Origin: Mucilaginibacter sp. cycad4
GTDB lineage: Bacteria > Bacteroidota > Bacteroidia > Sphingobacteriales > Sphingobacteriaceae
Direction of reading: 5' to 3'
Length of the DNA stretch: 64,000 nucleotides
NCBI RefSeq assembly: GCF_034263275.1
Contig: NZ_CP139559.1
Location: 3,286,001-3,350,000, forward strand
Positions 35,831 through 46,700 of the stretch are shown here, piece after piece (the stretch's first letter is position 1; every line of letters begins with the position of its first letter). A program made the translations under genes and the position numbers. The notes under the pieces are model-generated. The model was given only the letters and a program-made list of their open reading frames with translations, did no database searches and was not told the origin of the DNA.

Positions 35831-36979
35831 ATGTCTGCAAAATTCAAGCTCCTATTAATTATCTTCCTTTTCTTATCCGTTCCCGATATTTACGCCCAAA
35901 CCTCATCTATTCGCAATAACTATCAAACCGAAGCCGGCGTTCCTAAACTAAACATTGAACGATCAATGATTTACTCGCCGGATAAAGAATGGCTATATAA
36001 CCACCACCCTTCTATTATCCATTTTAAAGATAAGTTTATAGCGATATGGAGCAACGGGCTTATCGATGAAGATTCGCCGGGCCAGCGTGTAGTTTATTCT
36101 ATATCGAAGGATTTTAAGCATTGGTCGGCACCGGCGGTGCTGGCGTCACCAGGTAAAGTTAATGACACCCTCACTGTACTTACCGCGGCGGGCTTATACC
36201 AATACAAAGGCACCCTGGTTGCCTATTATGGCGAGTACACCAAACACCGCCAAAATACTCACCTTTGGGCCAAAACCAGTACGGATGGCACACATTGGAG
36301 TGGAGCGATAGATATGCACGTACCATTGATCCCCAATCATGGCCCGGAGGCTACCAAAAGCGGGCGGCTCATTATCAGCGGCAACTTTTTATTCCCCTAT
36401 ACCGATGATCCCGCCGGTATTTCAGGTTGGAATTTAAGCAGCTTCTACCCCGACTCATTGTATACACAGGATAATTCATCGGCTTTTTATGCGCCGGCAG
36501 CTAAGCTTGGCTTGCCGCCACTTTGTGAAGGTTCATTTTTTCAAACCGACGACAACATCTTACACATGCTTTTAAGGGTAACCGGAAAGGGTTGGAAAGG
36601 CCATTTGTGGCTCACCGAAAGCAAGAATAACGGCAAAAACTGGTCGCGGCCTGCAGAGGCACCATTTTCGGATAACGATAGCAAATTCCACTTTGGCCGC
36701 CTGCCGGATAAACGCTTTTATTATGTTGGCATACCTGATACTCTGCACCATTACGACCGTAATCCGCTCGTGCTCTCCTTATCAGAAGATGGCAAATCAT
36801 TCGACAAAAACTATATCATAGCCAGTGAACTTTATCATCTTAAAAAAGAAGGTTTGTGGAAAGGCGGGCAATATGGGTATCCGCATACCATTATTTATAA
36901 TGGCTATATGTACGTAATCATTTCAAGGCAAAAGGAAGCTATTGAAACCTTAAGGTTCAGTTTAAAACAACTAAAATAA
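35831..36979 (+). CDS. Secreted sialidase/BNR-type glycosidase-like protein
   Basis: The protein is about 382 residues from the ATG at 35831 (MSAKFKLLLIIFLFLSVPDIYAQ, a clean signal peptide); an ATG at 35816 would add five residues. The mature part looks like a six-bladed propeller of the sialidase superfamily: HHPSIIHFKDKFIAIWSN, VYSISKDFKHWSAP, WAKTSTDGTHWSG, LTESKNNGKNWSRP and LSLSEDGKSFD. The S-x-D-x-G-x-x-W pattern is the Asp-box. I cannot assign the full catalytic set, so it could bind or cleave sugars other than sialic acid. It diverges from S9 peptidase copy 2. Confidence 0.7.
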   Translation: MSAKFKLLLIIFLFLSVPDIYAQTSSIRNNYQTEAGVPKLNIERSMIYSPDKEWLYNHHPSIIHFKDKFIAIWSNGLIDEDSPGQRVVYSISKDFKHWSAPAVLASPGKVNDTLTVLTAAGLYQYKGTLVAYYGEYTKHRQNTHLWAKTSTDGTHWSGAIDMHVPLIPNHGPEATKSGRLIISGNFLFPYTDDPAGISGWNLSSFYPDSLYTQDNSSAFYAPAAKLGLPPLCEGSFFQTDDNILHMLLRVTGKGWKGHLWLTESKNNGKNWSRPAEAPFSDNDSKFHFGRLPDKRFYYVGIPDTLHHYDRNPLVLSLSEDGKSFDKNYIIASELYHLKKEGLWKGGQYGYPHTIIYNGYMYVIISRQKEAIETLRFSLKQLK

Positions 36980-37123
36980 ACTCACAGGCTACATATTAAA
37001 TAAACAACGTATTTTGTAGCGAAACAATTACGCCGTTTTTTTATTTCAATAAACAGCCATGCCTGATTACCGGTTAGGCTAATTATTTATGCCGTTTACT
37101 TTAAATTTAAACCTGCCCTGCTC

Positions 37124-37780
37124 ATGAAACCAACCCGTGATACTGCCTATCTTACCATTGCTACATCAGTTATAAGTGCTTTGGTATTATTATTAATACA
37201 TGCTATGCAAACCATTTCATTTACAGTTCCGGAAAGTGTCAGGCATTTATTTTCATTTATTCCCGTCATTTGCTTTGCGTGGCTGATGATATTTGTGATA
37301 GGTATTTTAAAATACACCAATGAAAAACCTTTTATAGTGAACGCATTTATCATTTACGCGATCTATAGTGCGGTATGGGGCTTAGTTAGTGCGGCTATCA
37401 GCATTTTTCAAATCAATGTACAATCATTAATCATCTTTTACCAGGTTAGCGGTGCTATCAATTTCCTGATGGTAATTTGCCTCGTGATCATGACTTTTTT
37501 GCTACGCCCTACCGAATTCAGACTGCCGCTACGGCTTTTTGCCCTGGGCGAGCTATTTATCCTGGTATTTTACATAGTTGTACCGATAGTATTTACATTC
37601 ATTGGAAATTCCAGTTATATTCTTTACATCCGCTATCTCGGGCTTATATATCTGATAGTCCCTGCTACAGGAATTTACATAGCAGTAACCGCGTTAAATG
37701 TTATCAATAATCAGCAATGGCAAAAGCCGTTCTATGAAATGGATAACCCCGACCAACCATATGATAAACCGGAGCTGTAA
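37124..37780 (+). CDS. Uncharacterised multi-spanning membrane protein
   Basis: The protein has 218 residues and about six predicted membrane helices (about 10-30, 42-62, 70-98, 105-127, 137-160, 170-192), then a short hydrophilic tail (NNQQWQKPFYEMDNPDQPYDKPEL). I recognise no motif. It is followed after 54 bp by an ABC exporter pair on the same strand and may be part of that unit, but nothing shows a functional link. Confidence 0.7.
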   Translation: MKPTRDTAYLTIATSVISALVLLLIHAMQTISFTVPESVRHLFSFIPVICFAWLMIFVIGILKYTNEKPFIVNAFIIYAIYSAVWGLVSAAISIFQINVQSLIIFYQVSGAINFLMVICLVIMTFLLRPTEFRLPLRLFALGELFILVFYIVVPIVFTFIGNSSYILYIRYLGLIYLIVPATGIYIAVTALNVINNQQWQKPFYEMDNPDQPYDKPEL

Positions 37781-37834
37781 CTTTTGTTGCTTAACTTCAT
37801 CTAACAAGCAAAACAGATACATAAACCTTAATAA

Positions 37835-38755
37835 ATGCTAAGCATCCGCAATATTGTTAAACAATACGCCGGTCACCGTGCACTCAGTGATGTAAGTTTG
37901 GAAGTTGAAAGCGGGCAGATTTTTGGCCTGCTTGGCCCTAACGGTGCCGGTAAAACATCGCTTATCCGTATAGTTAACCAAATTACTGCTCCCGACTCTG
38001 GGGAGATCTATTTTAACGGCGAAAAACTTAACCAATCCCACATCGAACGTATCGGTTACCTGCCCGAAGAGCGCGGTCTGTACAAAAAGATGGAGATTGG
38101 AGAGCAGATGATCTACCTGGCTCGTTTGAAAGGGTTAAGCCGGGCTGAAGCACAAAAACGCCTTAAATTTTGGTTTGAGAAACTGGGGATGGAAACCTGG
38201 TGGAAAAAGAAAATAGAAGAGCTTTCAAAAGGCATGCAGCAAAAAGCGCAGTTTGTGGCAACAGTACTGCACGAGCCCGACCTGATCATTTTGGACGAAC
38301 CTTTCAGCGGGTTCGACCCGGTAAACGCCGAACAGATTAAAGACGAGATCCTGAAACTAAACGAAAAAGGCGCAACCATCCTGTTCTCTACCCATCGCAT
38401 GGAATCGGTTGAGGAGCTTTGCGACGCCATTGCCCTCATCCATAAATCGCACAAGATCCTGGATGGCAAGGTTAAACACATCCGCAACTCGTACCGTAAC
38501 GAAACCTACCTTATTGAGTATGCCGGCGAACGTATAGCATTTGATGGCAGCCAGCCCTTTGAAATAATGAGCGAACTTATTGCCGATGAGGACAATCACA
38601 ACATCAAAATAAAACTAAGGGAGGGGCATAACTCCAATGATGTACTGCAATACTTAATTCCTAAAGCGCGGGTAAATATGTTGCAGGAGGTTATCCCCAG
38701 CATGCACGAAATCTTCATAGAAAAAGTAAACCTAAATTCCACCGGCCATGAATAA
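37835..38755 (+). CDS. ABC-2 exporter ATP-binding protein (NatA-like)
   Basis: The protein has 306 residues. Walker A GPNGAGKTS (about 35-43), Q-loop GYLPEERGLYKKM, signature ELSKGMQQKAQFVATVL, Walker B LIILDEPFSGFD and the switch His in STHRMESVEELCD are all present. The PEERGLY wording and the C-terminal ~80-residue DUF4162-like domain point to the NatA/EcsA group, which works with ABC-2 permeases. It overlaps the following permease by 8 bp, so they are translationally coupled. The substrate (Na+, drug or lipid) is unknown. Confidence 0.92.
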   Translation: MLSIRNIVKQYAGHRALSDVSLEVESGQIFGLLGPNGAGKTSLIRIVNQITAPDSGEIYFNGEKLNQSHIERIGYLPEERGLYKKMEIGEQMIYLARLKGLSRAEAQKRLKFWFEKLGMETWWKKKIEELSKGMQQKAQFVATVLHEPDLIILDEPFSGFDPVNAEQIKDEILKLNEKGATILFSTHRMESVEELCDAIALIHKSHKILDGKVKHIRNSYRNETYLIEYAGERIAFDGSQPFEIMSELIADEDNHNIKIKLREGHNSNDVLQYLIPKARVNMLQEVIPSMHEIFIEKVNLNSTGHE

Positions 38756-40001
38756 AGTATTACTCATCATACAGCGCGAGTACCTTACCCGTGTACGAAA
38801 AAAATCATTTATCATCATGATATTCGTAGTACCGCTGCTGATCCTGGCTATGGGATTCGTTGTTACCATGGTAGCTAAAGACAGCGATAAATTATCTTCC
38901 TTGCAAACAGTGAACGTGATTGATAAAAGCGGAGATTTTGCCAATAAGTTCCACGACGTAACTAACGTAAAGTTCACGTATGCCCTCACTGATCTTAAAT
39001 CATCAAAGCAGTTATTAAAGGACAGCGAAGGCATTTCTATTTTATATATCCCTGCAAACTATACGCAAAAGGATTCGGTGCAGATCTTTTCAAAAAAGAA
39101 AGCCTCTATCCCCCTTTCCGAAGAAATAGAAAAGCAGATGAGCGATATCGCATTTTCAAATAACCTGATCCGGCACCATATTGATACAGCCTTGTTGCGT
39201 AGCATAAAAAGAACTAACATATCATTAAATGCCATTGAAATTTCTGATAAAGGTGATAAGAATGCCAATATCGGCCCCAATATTTTGATTGGTATCGCCT
39301 GCGCTATCCTCATTTACATATCCCTGTTTATATACGGCGGCCAGGTAATGCGCGGGGTAATTGAGGAAAAAACCAATCGCATTATCGAAGTGGTTATATC
39401 ATCAGTAAAGCCTTTTCAGTTGATGTTGGGTAAAATCATTGGCGTTGGCTTAGTTGGCTTAACCCAATTTGGTGCCTGGATAATTTTATCCGTAATATCC
39501 ACCAAAATAGCCGGTCACGCGCTTAACTCTCCAACCAGTCCGATGATAAATGCGCTTGCGGTATTGCAAACCATTCCGTTCGGGTATATTATGGGCTGCT
39601 TTATATTTTACTTTTTAAGCGGATATCTTTTATACGCCGCCCTGTTTGCGGCCGTAGGCTCGGCAGTTGACAGTGAAACAGAAACCCAGCAGTTCATGTT
39701 CCCAATTACCATGCCCTTACTGTTCACTTATATTTTATCGGTATCGGTATTATTCCGTGCGCCGGACAGTCCCTTGGCGGTATGGCTTTCCATGATACCC
39801 TTTACGGCCCCTGTTGCCATGATGGTACGGATCCCGTTTGATCCACCACCCTGGCAGGTTGCTTTATCGATGAGCTTAATGGTAATAGGCTTTTTATTTA
39901 CTACCTATGTTGCAGCGCGGATCTACCGTGTGGGCGTATTGATGTACGGCAAAAAAGCAAGTTATAAAGAGCTGGCTAAGTGGTTCTTTTATAAAGAATA
40001 A
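38748..40001 (+). CDS. ABC-2 type exporter permease (NatB-like)
   Basis: The protein has 417 residues. It begins with MNKVLLIIQREYLTRVRKKSFIIMI (cytoplasmic amphipathic entry typical of NatB/ABC-2), a first helix about 22-42, a periplasmic part about 45-180, then five to six helices to the end. The internal GGQVMRGVIEEKTNRIIEVVISSVKPFQLMLGKIIGVG motif is diagnostic of the ABC2_membrane_3 group. It overlaps the ATPase gene by 8 bp, and together they form a complete exporter. Confidence 0.92.
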   Translation: MNKVLLIIQREYLTRVRKKSFIIMIFVVPLLILAMGFVVTMVAKDSDKLSSLQTVNVIDKSGDFANKFHDVTNVKFTYALTDLKSSKQLLKDSEGISILYIPANYTQKDSVQIFSKKKASIPLSEEIEKQMSDIAFSNNLIRHHIDTALLRSIKRTNISLNAIEISDKGDKNANIGPNILIGIACAILIYISLFIYGGQVMRGVIEEKTNRIIEVVISSVKPFQLMLGKIIGVGLVGLTQFGAWIILSVISTKIAGHALNSPTSPMINALAVLQTIPFGYIMGCFIFYFLSGYLLYAALFAAVGSAVDSETETQQFMFPITMPLLFTYILSVSVLFRAPDSPLAVWLSMIPFTAPVAMMVRIPFDPPPWQVALSMSLMVIGFLFTTYVAARIYRVGVLMYGKKASYKELAKWFFYKE

Positions 40002-40004
40002 TTT

Positions 40005-40032
40005 TTGATTTCGGATATTCGATTTCGGATTT
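40005..40032. repeat. GATTTCGGAT-type direct repeats
   Basis: Two copies of GATTTCGGAT in 28 bp follow the permease stop. The same words are found at 6264-6298. Confidence 0.5.
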
Positions 40033-40044
40033 ACTGAATAAAAT

Positions 40045-40083
40045 CCCCTGAGAATGGAAAACATTTTCGGGGATTATTTATTT
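40045..40083 (+). terminator. Terminator after the ABC-2 exporter
   Basis: ATCCCCTGAGAATG pairs imperfectly with CATTTTCGGGGAT, followed by TATTTATTTT. It ends just before the Ppx/GppA start. Confidence 0.65.
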
Positions 40084-40090
40084 TAGCCGT

Positions 40091-41017
40091 ATGAGTAAAC
40101 GCGTTGCAGTAATGGACCTGGGCACAAATACCTTCCATTTATTGATTGCCGAAGGTGAGATCCATAGCTACCGTGAAATTGTACATATCACCGAAGCCGT
40201 TAAACTTGGTGAGGGCGGTATTAACAAAGGATATATTTTACCCGAAGCATTTCAGCGTGGTGTAAATACTATGCAACGCTTTAATGAGCTTATCCACGCC
40301 AATAATGTTACCGGCGTTAGGGCAATAGCAACTTCGGCCTTGCGAAGCGCCTCAAATGGTAAAGATTTCATTAAAGAAGTTAAAACACAAACAGGCATTG
40401 CTATCGAGATCATTGACGGAGAACAGGAAGCCGGTTTTATTTATAATGGCGTAAAGTTAAGTGGATGCCTATCGGCCAAAAACTCGCTCATTATGGATAT
40501 TGGTGGCGGCAGTGTGGAATTTATTTTGGGCAACACCGATAAGATCTTGTGGAAACAGAGCTTTGAAGTTGGCGCCGCCCGCCTTATGGACCGGTTCCAT
40601 CATACCGATCCTATCCCCCCGGCATCTATCGAGGCTATGAATTTATATTTAGAGGATACCCTGAACGATCTGTTCATTGCCACTGCCGGTATTGAAATAG
40701 ATACCCTTGTTGGCTCATCCGGCTCATTTGAAACTTTCGCCGGGCTCATAGAAACCGAAAAAGCAAAACCATTTGACCTGAAGAGCGTTCAGCATTATGA
40801 TTTTGATGAAGAAGAATTGTTAACCATCACCAATAAGCTCATCCTTTCAAGCCATAAAGATCGTTTGGCCAATAAAGGCATCATACCTGTGCGGGTTGAT
40901 ATGATCGTAGCCGCTTCCTTAGTTACCCGCTTTATTATGCATGCGCTGGATCTTCATAAGGTGAGTATGTGTACAAATTCATTAAAAGAAGGGGTTTTGG
41001 CAGGTATGTTGGAATAA
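40091..41017 (+). CDS. Ppx/GppA-family exopolyphosphatase
   Basis: This 308-residue protein has the actin-like ATPase fold of the Ppx/GppA family. MDLGTNTFHLLIAEG is phosphate loop 1, ATSALRSASNG and EAGFIYNGV follow, then MDIGGGSVEFILG (phosphate loop 2) and GSSGSFETFA. It lacks the extra C-terminal HD domain of E. coli Ppx, so it is the short form common in Bacteroidota. It would hydrolyse polyphosphate or pppGpp; the sequence does not say which. Confidence 0.9.
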   Translation: MSKRVAVMDLGTNTFHLLIAEGEIHSYREIVHITEAVKLGEGGINKGYILPEAFQRGVNTMQRFNELIHANNVTGVRAIATSALRSASNGKDFIKEVKTQTGIAIEIIDGEQEAGFIYNGVKLSGCLSAKNSLIMDIGGGSVEFILGNTDKILWKQSFEVGAARLMDRFHHTDPIPPASIEAMNLYLEDTLNDLFIATAGIEIDTLVGSSGSFETFAGLIETEKAKPFDLKSVQHYDFDEEELLTITNKLILSSHKDRLANKGIIPVRVDMIVAASLVTRFIMHALDLHKVSMCTNSLKEGVLAGMLE

Positions 41018-41067
41018 TACTGATTTTAGCCTCCATCCTTTGTATATTGGGTGCTTAAATACATACC

Positions 41068-43053
41068 ATGAAATTAAGATCTATCGGCATTTGCTTACTG
41101 TCGGTTTTAGCACTTGGCGCATCGGCGCAAAAAAGGAAACTCAACCCTAACGATACTTCATCAAACTACAACCCGGCCGAGGCTTTCTCGCCTATGTTTT
41201 ATACCGAAAAAGGTAACTATTTCCATTCGGCCAATGGTGCGCCCGGACCAAAGTACTGGCAAAACAGGGCCGACTATAACCTGAAAGTCACCCTTGATAC
41301 CGTAAGCAAAACCATCAGCGGTACAGTAGTGATTAACTATGTAAACAACAGCCCGGATGCATTACCCTACCTTTGGCTGCAGCTTGATCAAAATACTTAT
41401 AAACAGGATGCCCGCTCTAACTTTTTTACCGACCGTACCCCCAGCGCTGACCAGCATACCAGCGGTTACCAGATAGAATCAGTATCAGTTGATAATGGCG
41501 ATGTGATTAAACCTGTACCTTATATAATTACCGACGCCCGCATGCAGGTGCGCCTTGCACATCCGCTGCAAAAAGGGGCTATAAAACTGCGTATCAAATA
41601 CCATTATATTATTCCCGGTGCATTTGGTGGCCGTACCGATTATTGCGATACCAAAAATGGCAAGATCTACGAAATTGCGCAATGGTTTCCGCGGATGTGT
41701 GTTTATGACGGTAGCCACGGCTGGGATACTCTGCCTTTCCTGGGCAGCGGTGAGTTTTATTTAGATTATGGCGATATCGATTACCAGGTAACCGTACCAT
41801 GGGATATGATCGTAGCCGGATCGGGCGAATTGCTTAACCCTAAAGAGGTTTTGACAGCCAAACAAATTACCCGCTTAGACCAGGCCCGCAACAGCGATAA
41901 AACCATCATGATCCGCGATTTGGCCGAGGTTAATGATCCGGCCAGCCGCCCGGTTAACAAGGGTACCCTCACCTGGCATTTCAAAATGCTCAATACCCGC
42001 GATGTCGCCTTCGGTGCATCAAAAGCTTACATATGGGATGCGGCAAGGGTGAACCTGCCCGGCGGTAAAAAATCACTGGCAATGAGCGTTTACCCTGCCG
42101 AAAGCTACGGTAACGATGCCTGGGGCCGCGCTACCGAATATCTCAAAAAATCAATTGAATATTTTTCAGAAAAATGGTTTGTATATCCTTACCCGGTTGC
42201 TATTAACGAGGCCGGCATTGCCGGCGGTATGGAATACCCAGGTATTGTGTTTGACGGCATTACCGATAAGGGCAGCGTACTTTATTGGGTAACCGCGCAT
42301 GAGATAGGCCATAACTGGTTCCCGATGATCGTAGGATCAAACGAGCGCCGTTATGCCTGGATGGATGAAGGCCTCAACACTTTTATTGACATATATGCTT
42401 CCGACGCCTTCAATAAGGGTGAATACGCCCCCAAGCGCGATAGTGAGTATGCGCCCGGCGGCGGTAACCCTGCCGATGAGATCATCCCTTCGCTGCTTGA
42501 TCCGCAATCGCCGGGTATTATGACGGCCCCCGATGCCATCCCCGAAAAATACCGTCATCCCCTTACCTACTACAAGCCGGCCTTTGGCCTGGTATTGCTG
42601 CGCGAACAAATTTTAGGGAAAGACAGGTTTGACTATGCCTTTAAAAACTACATTAACCAGTGGGCTTACAAACACCCGCAGCCTGATGACTTTTTCCGTT
42701 CGATGGAGAATGGTGCCGGCGAAGACCTTTCCTGGTTTTGGAAAGGCTGGTTTTACAATAACTGGCTGATGGATATCGCCCTCATTGATGCCAGATATGC
42801 AGGTAAGGATGCTTCAAAAGGCATTACCATCAACGTGGTAAACAAAGAGCAACTGCCCATGCCATTTACCGTTGAAGTAAAATTTAAAGATGGCAGTAAA
42901 AAACGTTTTTACCTGCCGGTTGAAACCTGGCTGCAATACAAACAAATAACCTATACCCTGCCTACCACACAGGAGGCCGAATCGGTAACCGTTGACCCCG
43001 ACAATGCCCTGCCTGACCTTAACCGCGGTAATAACAGCCAAAAGGTTAAATAA
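41068..43053 (+). CDS. Secreted M1-family zinc aminopeptidase-like metallopeptidase
   Basis: The protein has 661 residues with a signal peptide ([21 protein letters not shown]). An N-terminal beta-saddle (about 60-280) is followed by the peptidase domain with HEIGHNWFP (zinc ligands H411 and H415, general base E412) and the third ligand E434 in [21 protein letters not shown] is the GAMEN-like exopeptidase block in altered form (GGMEY). The C-terminal part (about 480-650) is helical then beta-rich. It is probably a periplasmic or surface aminopeptidase, and a terminator follows. Confidence 0.9.
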   Translation: MKLRSIGICLLSVLALGASAQKRKLNPNDTSSNYNPAEAFSPMFYTEKGNYFHSANGAPGPKYWQNRADYNLKVTLDTVSKTISGTVVINYVNNSPDALPYLWLQLDQNTYKQDARSNFFTDRTPSADQHTSGYQIESVSVDNGDVIKPVPYIITDARMQVRLAHPLQKGAIKLRIKYHYIIPGAFGGRTDYCDTKNGKIYEIAQWFPRMCVYDGSHGWDTLPFLGSGEFYLDYGDIDYQVTVPWDMIVAGSGELLNPKEVLTAKQITRLDQARNSDKTIMIRDLAEVNDPASRPVNKGTLTWHFKMLNTRDVAFGASKAYIWDAARVNLPGGKKSLAMSVYPAESYGNDAWGRATEYLKKSIEYFSEKWFVYPYPVAINEAGIAGGMEYPGIVFDGITDKGSVLYWVTAHEIGHNWFPMIVGSNERRYAWMDEGLNTFIDIYASDAFNKGEYAPKRDSEYAPGGGNPADEIIPSLLDPQSPGIMTAPDAIPEKYRHPLTYYKPAFGLVLLREQILGKDRFDYAFKNYINQWAYKHPQPDDFFRSMENGAGEDLSWFWKGWFYNNWLMDIALIDARYAGKDASKGITINVVNKEQLPMPFTVEVKFKDGSKKRFYLPVETWLQYKQITYTLPTTQEAESVTVDPDNALPDLNRGNNSQKVK

Positions 43054-43064
43054 AGCATATAACG

Positions 43065-43109
43065 CCAGATGTTCATTTTTTTTTATGGTGAACACCTGGT
43101 GTATTTTTT
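43065..43109 (+). terminator. Terminator after the M1 peptidase
   Basis: CCAGATGTTCA (43065-43075) pairs with TGAACACCTGG (43089-43099, one G-U), followed by TGTATTTTTT. Confidence 0.75.
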
Positions 43110-43783
43110 AAAACAAACACACACTGATTATCAACCACTTGCATTTGTCCTAAAACACCAACTAAACACATACGCACTGATAATCAAACACTTAAATTCA
43201 TATACTAAAAAAGGTTGAACACCCGCTTTTTAAAAATTGAACACTTCCCCCACCCTGCAATCAGCATCAATTAAAAATTTGTATAATCAGATTAATTGCG
43301 ACTGGTTTGAAAAGTATTCATGTTAAAATTTCCTATTTCAGTTTATTTGAACAAATTGAATTATTTTCCTGACCATTTGTGTTAAGATTGCACATTGCAT
43401 GTAAAGCTTATCCTACGGGAAACACAATTATTCATTTCTGAAATATTTAACTCCGTTTTGCACAACTTCTTAATTGCGATAAAAAAACTTCACTCCTAAC
43501 AGGAATATATTGAAAATATTTATCGTTTTCCTCTAATTAATTCCCCCGCACTATAAGTTAACCACGTGCTTATTGATTAAAACAACGGGGGAAAATATTC
43601 CCCAAAATGAGTAAACAATAATCAATAATTAATTTCCTGAAATTTTCCATTTTTTCAACAAAAAGCACAACCATCAATACTATTCGCAACACGAATCCAC
43701 ATTTGAGTTGAAATTTGTACTTTAATTCCGTTTTTATTGAATCAGCATCATTATTGCACTTACTCTCCCGAAACCCTATTAAT
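43110..43783. other. Long AT-rich leader region of the giant surface-protein gene
   Basis: About 670 bp without a gene. Near 43120-43200 two related words, CACTGATTATCAACCACTT and CACTGATAATCAAACACTT, lie about 54 bp apart and look like an imperfect direct repeat. The rest is AT-rich with no ORF or clear terminator. It probably holds the promoter and possibly a long 5' leader, but I cannot place the start site. Confidence 0.5.
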
Positions 43784-46700
43784 TTGAAAACACAATTACG
43801 CTGCGTTTTATTTACCGGATATCTGCTATGCCTGATCAGTTCAGTTGCGGCCCAGGAAACCAGCGATAACCTTACCTACTATTACAACAACTTTGAAACT
43901 TCATCTGCCGGTACTATAACTTCCTTAGGTGCAACCGGTGTTGGTAATGCAACCCGCACAAGTTCGTCGGTTACCATAGATGCATCAACCACCAGTGCTT
44001 TAAATGGCTCGGTAAGCCTAAGATCTGCAGTACCGGCAACCAACGCCATAAGCGCCATCAGGTGGGATTTTGTCGGAAGCGGCACATCCGGAAGCGTTGA
44101 TCTTACTGCCAATGATTTTGAATGGAATTTTATTTATAAAAACAACAGCAACACGGGCCCATCCGATCCCGACGTGATGGCTGTTGGCAACAATACCTGG
44201 CGTTATTGGCTCATTGCCAATGATTATACCACCAATAACATGCAAGGTATTTATATAACCCATACGGGCACCACACTTAGCTTGCGGTACAGGTATGACA
44301 ATGGCACCTTTTCGGGCCATTATAATGAACTGCTTAATGCTACCATGGCCAATGATCAGCAAACATACATGATCAAAGTACAACGTTTGAAAGACGGCCG
44401 CTGGGCAATTTTCAAGGACGTTTTTGTAGCAGGCATGACCACAGCCAAAACGCTTGTTGCGTCAAGTACAAGCACTACGGGCGGCGGCTACAGCACTTAC
44501 TATTACTCCTATCTCGAATCAACATGTACTACCGCCGGCCGCTTTCAATGGGACAACTTTGATATGTATACCCGTGTGCTTCAATTTACCACCACAGGGG
44601 CAAACGGAACGGCTAATAATGTAACACAGCCTGCTTATTATGAAAATGAAAGCGTAACCCTGTATGGGCTAAAAATAATATCAAGGGGCAACTTTGTTAT
44701 TAACCAACTGGTAATGAACACATCCGGGGCAGGTTTCGAAGGCTATTTCAATAGTTCAGGGAGTTTGTACCGATCAGATGATTCGTACTATTCTACATCG
44801 TCTGATGCATTGATAAGCTCGGTAACTTATACCGGGAACGCTATCCAGAATTATAATGTGGGCGATCTTATAACGAGTTCGGGCAATACCGATGGGTCAT
44901 ACTCGGTGCCCGGGTATTATTTTTGGACGGGCACGGTAAAAAGCCAGCTAAATTATGGTGGCAGCCCTACAGGTACCATTACCGTCACCAGCATTAACAC
45001 CCTTACGGGGAATGGTAACAGCTCGGCCATTACTTATACGGGCCCATCGTCAAATGGTAATATCATAACTTTTGCAAATGCTATTGACTGGACAGGCGCA
45101 TCTGACAATAACTGGAACAATACCGGCAACTGGAGCCCGGCAACGGTGCCAACTTCAACTAATGTGGCACGCATAGGTGTTGTTTCATTTAAAAACCAGC
45201 CTATTGTTCAAAGCAGCGTACCCAGTATAGCGTCCATGGTATTTGGCCCTTTAACCAGCACGCTATCCGGGTCTCCGTCAATTACCTTAACTATCAATAA
45301 TACCTATTCACTTACGGTAAATGGCGCCATAACACAAAACCACAACAGCAGCAGCGGTGATGTAACAACAACCATTACGGGTACAGGAAACGCAACATTA
45401 AGCTGCAACTCATTTATTGTCGGCGATAATACAACGCCGCCCGCGCCGAACATATTTAGCTCGCCAACATCAAATACCACTACCATCAATACCACAGTCC
45501 CCGTATTTAGTATCACCAATTCGTTATCATTAAATACCACGTCTTCGGCACTTGGCTATTACGCCTTAGGGTTCCTGCAAAACTATTCGGTAAATAATGC
45601 GGCATTCCATCTAAATTCCGGATCATTAACTGTAAGCAACATAGCTACTACCAATTTAAACTATGTAAACCGGAATGATGGTATAGTAACTATAACCAAC
45701 GCCGCATTAGTTGATATGGATACCGGTACCGGTGCCTCCACATTAACTTTAACTGGCAATACCCCATTGAGTGCTGCTACCGGCGGTACTATTGATTTCA
45801 CAACAGGCGGAATCGGTACAGGACTTGTAAATTATGCAGCAACCTCGGGCACGCAAACAGTATACGCTACTAATGACAGCTTTATCGGAACCAACCCTTC
45901 CAATTATGATAACCTTACTTTATCAGGAGCTGCTGCTAAAACTGTTGACGGAGGTGCGCTAACTGTAAGCGAAAGCTGGGCCACAAGCGGCGGCGCCATA
46001 AACCTTAACACTAATAACCCTGTTATAACTGTTACAGGTACCTGGACCAACTCAGCAAACGTAACCCAGGGTTCGGGCAACATTGCCATTACAGGCAATA
46101 CTACTAACAGCGCTGTTATAACGGGCGGTTCGGGCACACTAACTTTCAATGGCGATTATACCAATACAGGTACGTTTACGGCAGGTACCGGGACTGTATT
46201 CTTTAGTAAAGCAGGCGCTCAATCCCTTACAGACAACAGCACCAACGGCACAAAATTCAATAATGTTACTGTTAACGGCAGCAATACCAAAACCATGTCG
46301 GGCACAGGTAAATTCGCGGTATCATCCTCGGGTATACTTACTATGGGCGGTACAGCTACCCTTGCCGCCGGCGGCGTTTTAACATTAAACTCCGATGCTA
46401 CGGGCTCGGCCACTGTAGATGCTATTCCTTCCGGAACAGCAATTACAGGCAATGTAAACGTACAGCGTTTTATAAGCGGCGGCAATTCATATAACAGGGG
46501 GTACCGTTTGCTTTCGTCGCCGGTTAACACGGGTTCGCCTGCTAAGGTTATCAGTATAAATTACCTTAAAAATTCATCATGGATAACCGGCACTACGGGT
46601 ACTACAGGCGGCTTTGATAAATCGGGCAATCCCACAATTTATTGCTTCAGGGAGAATATAGCCTCATCGCAAGCCTCTTTTACAGCCGGCAACTTCAGGG

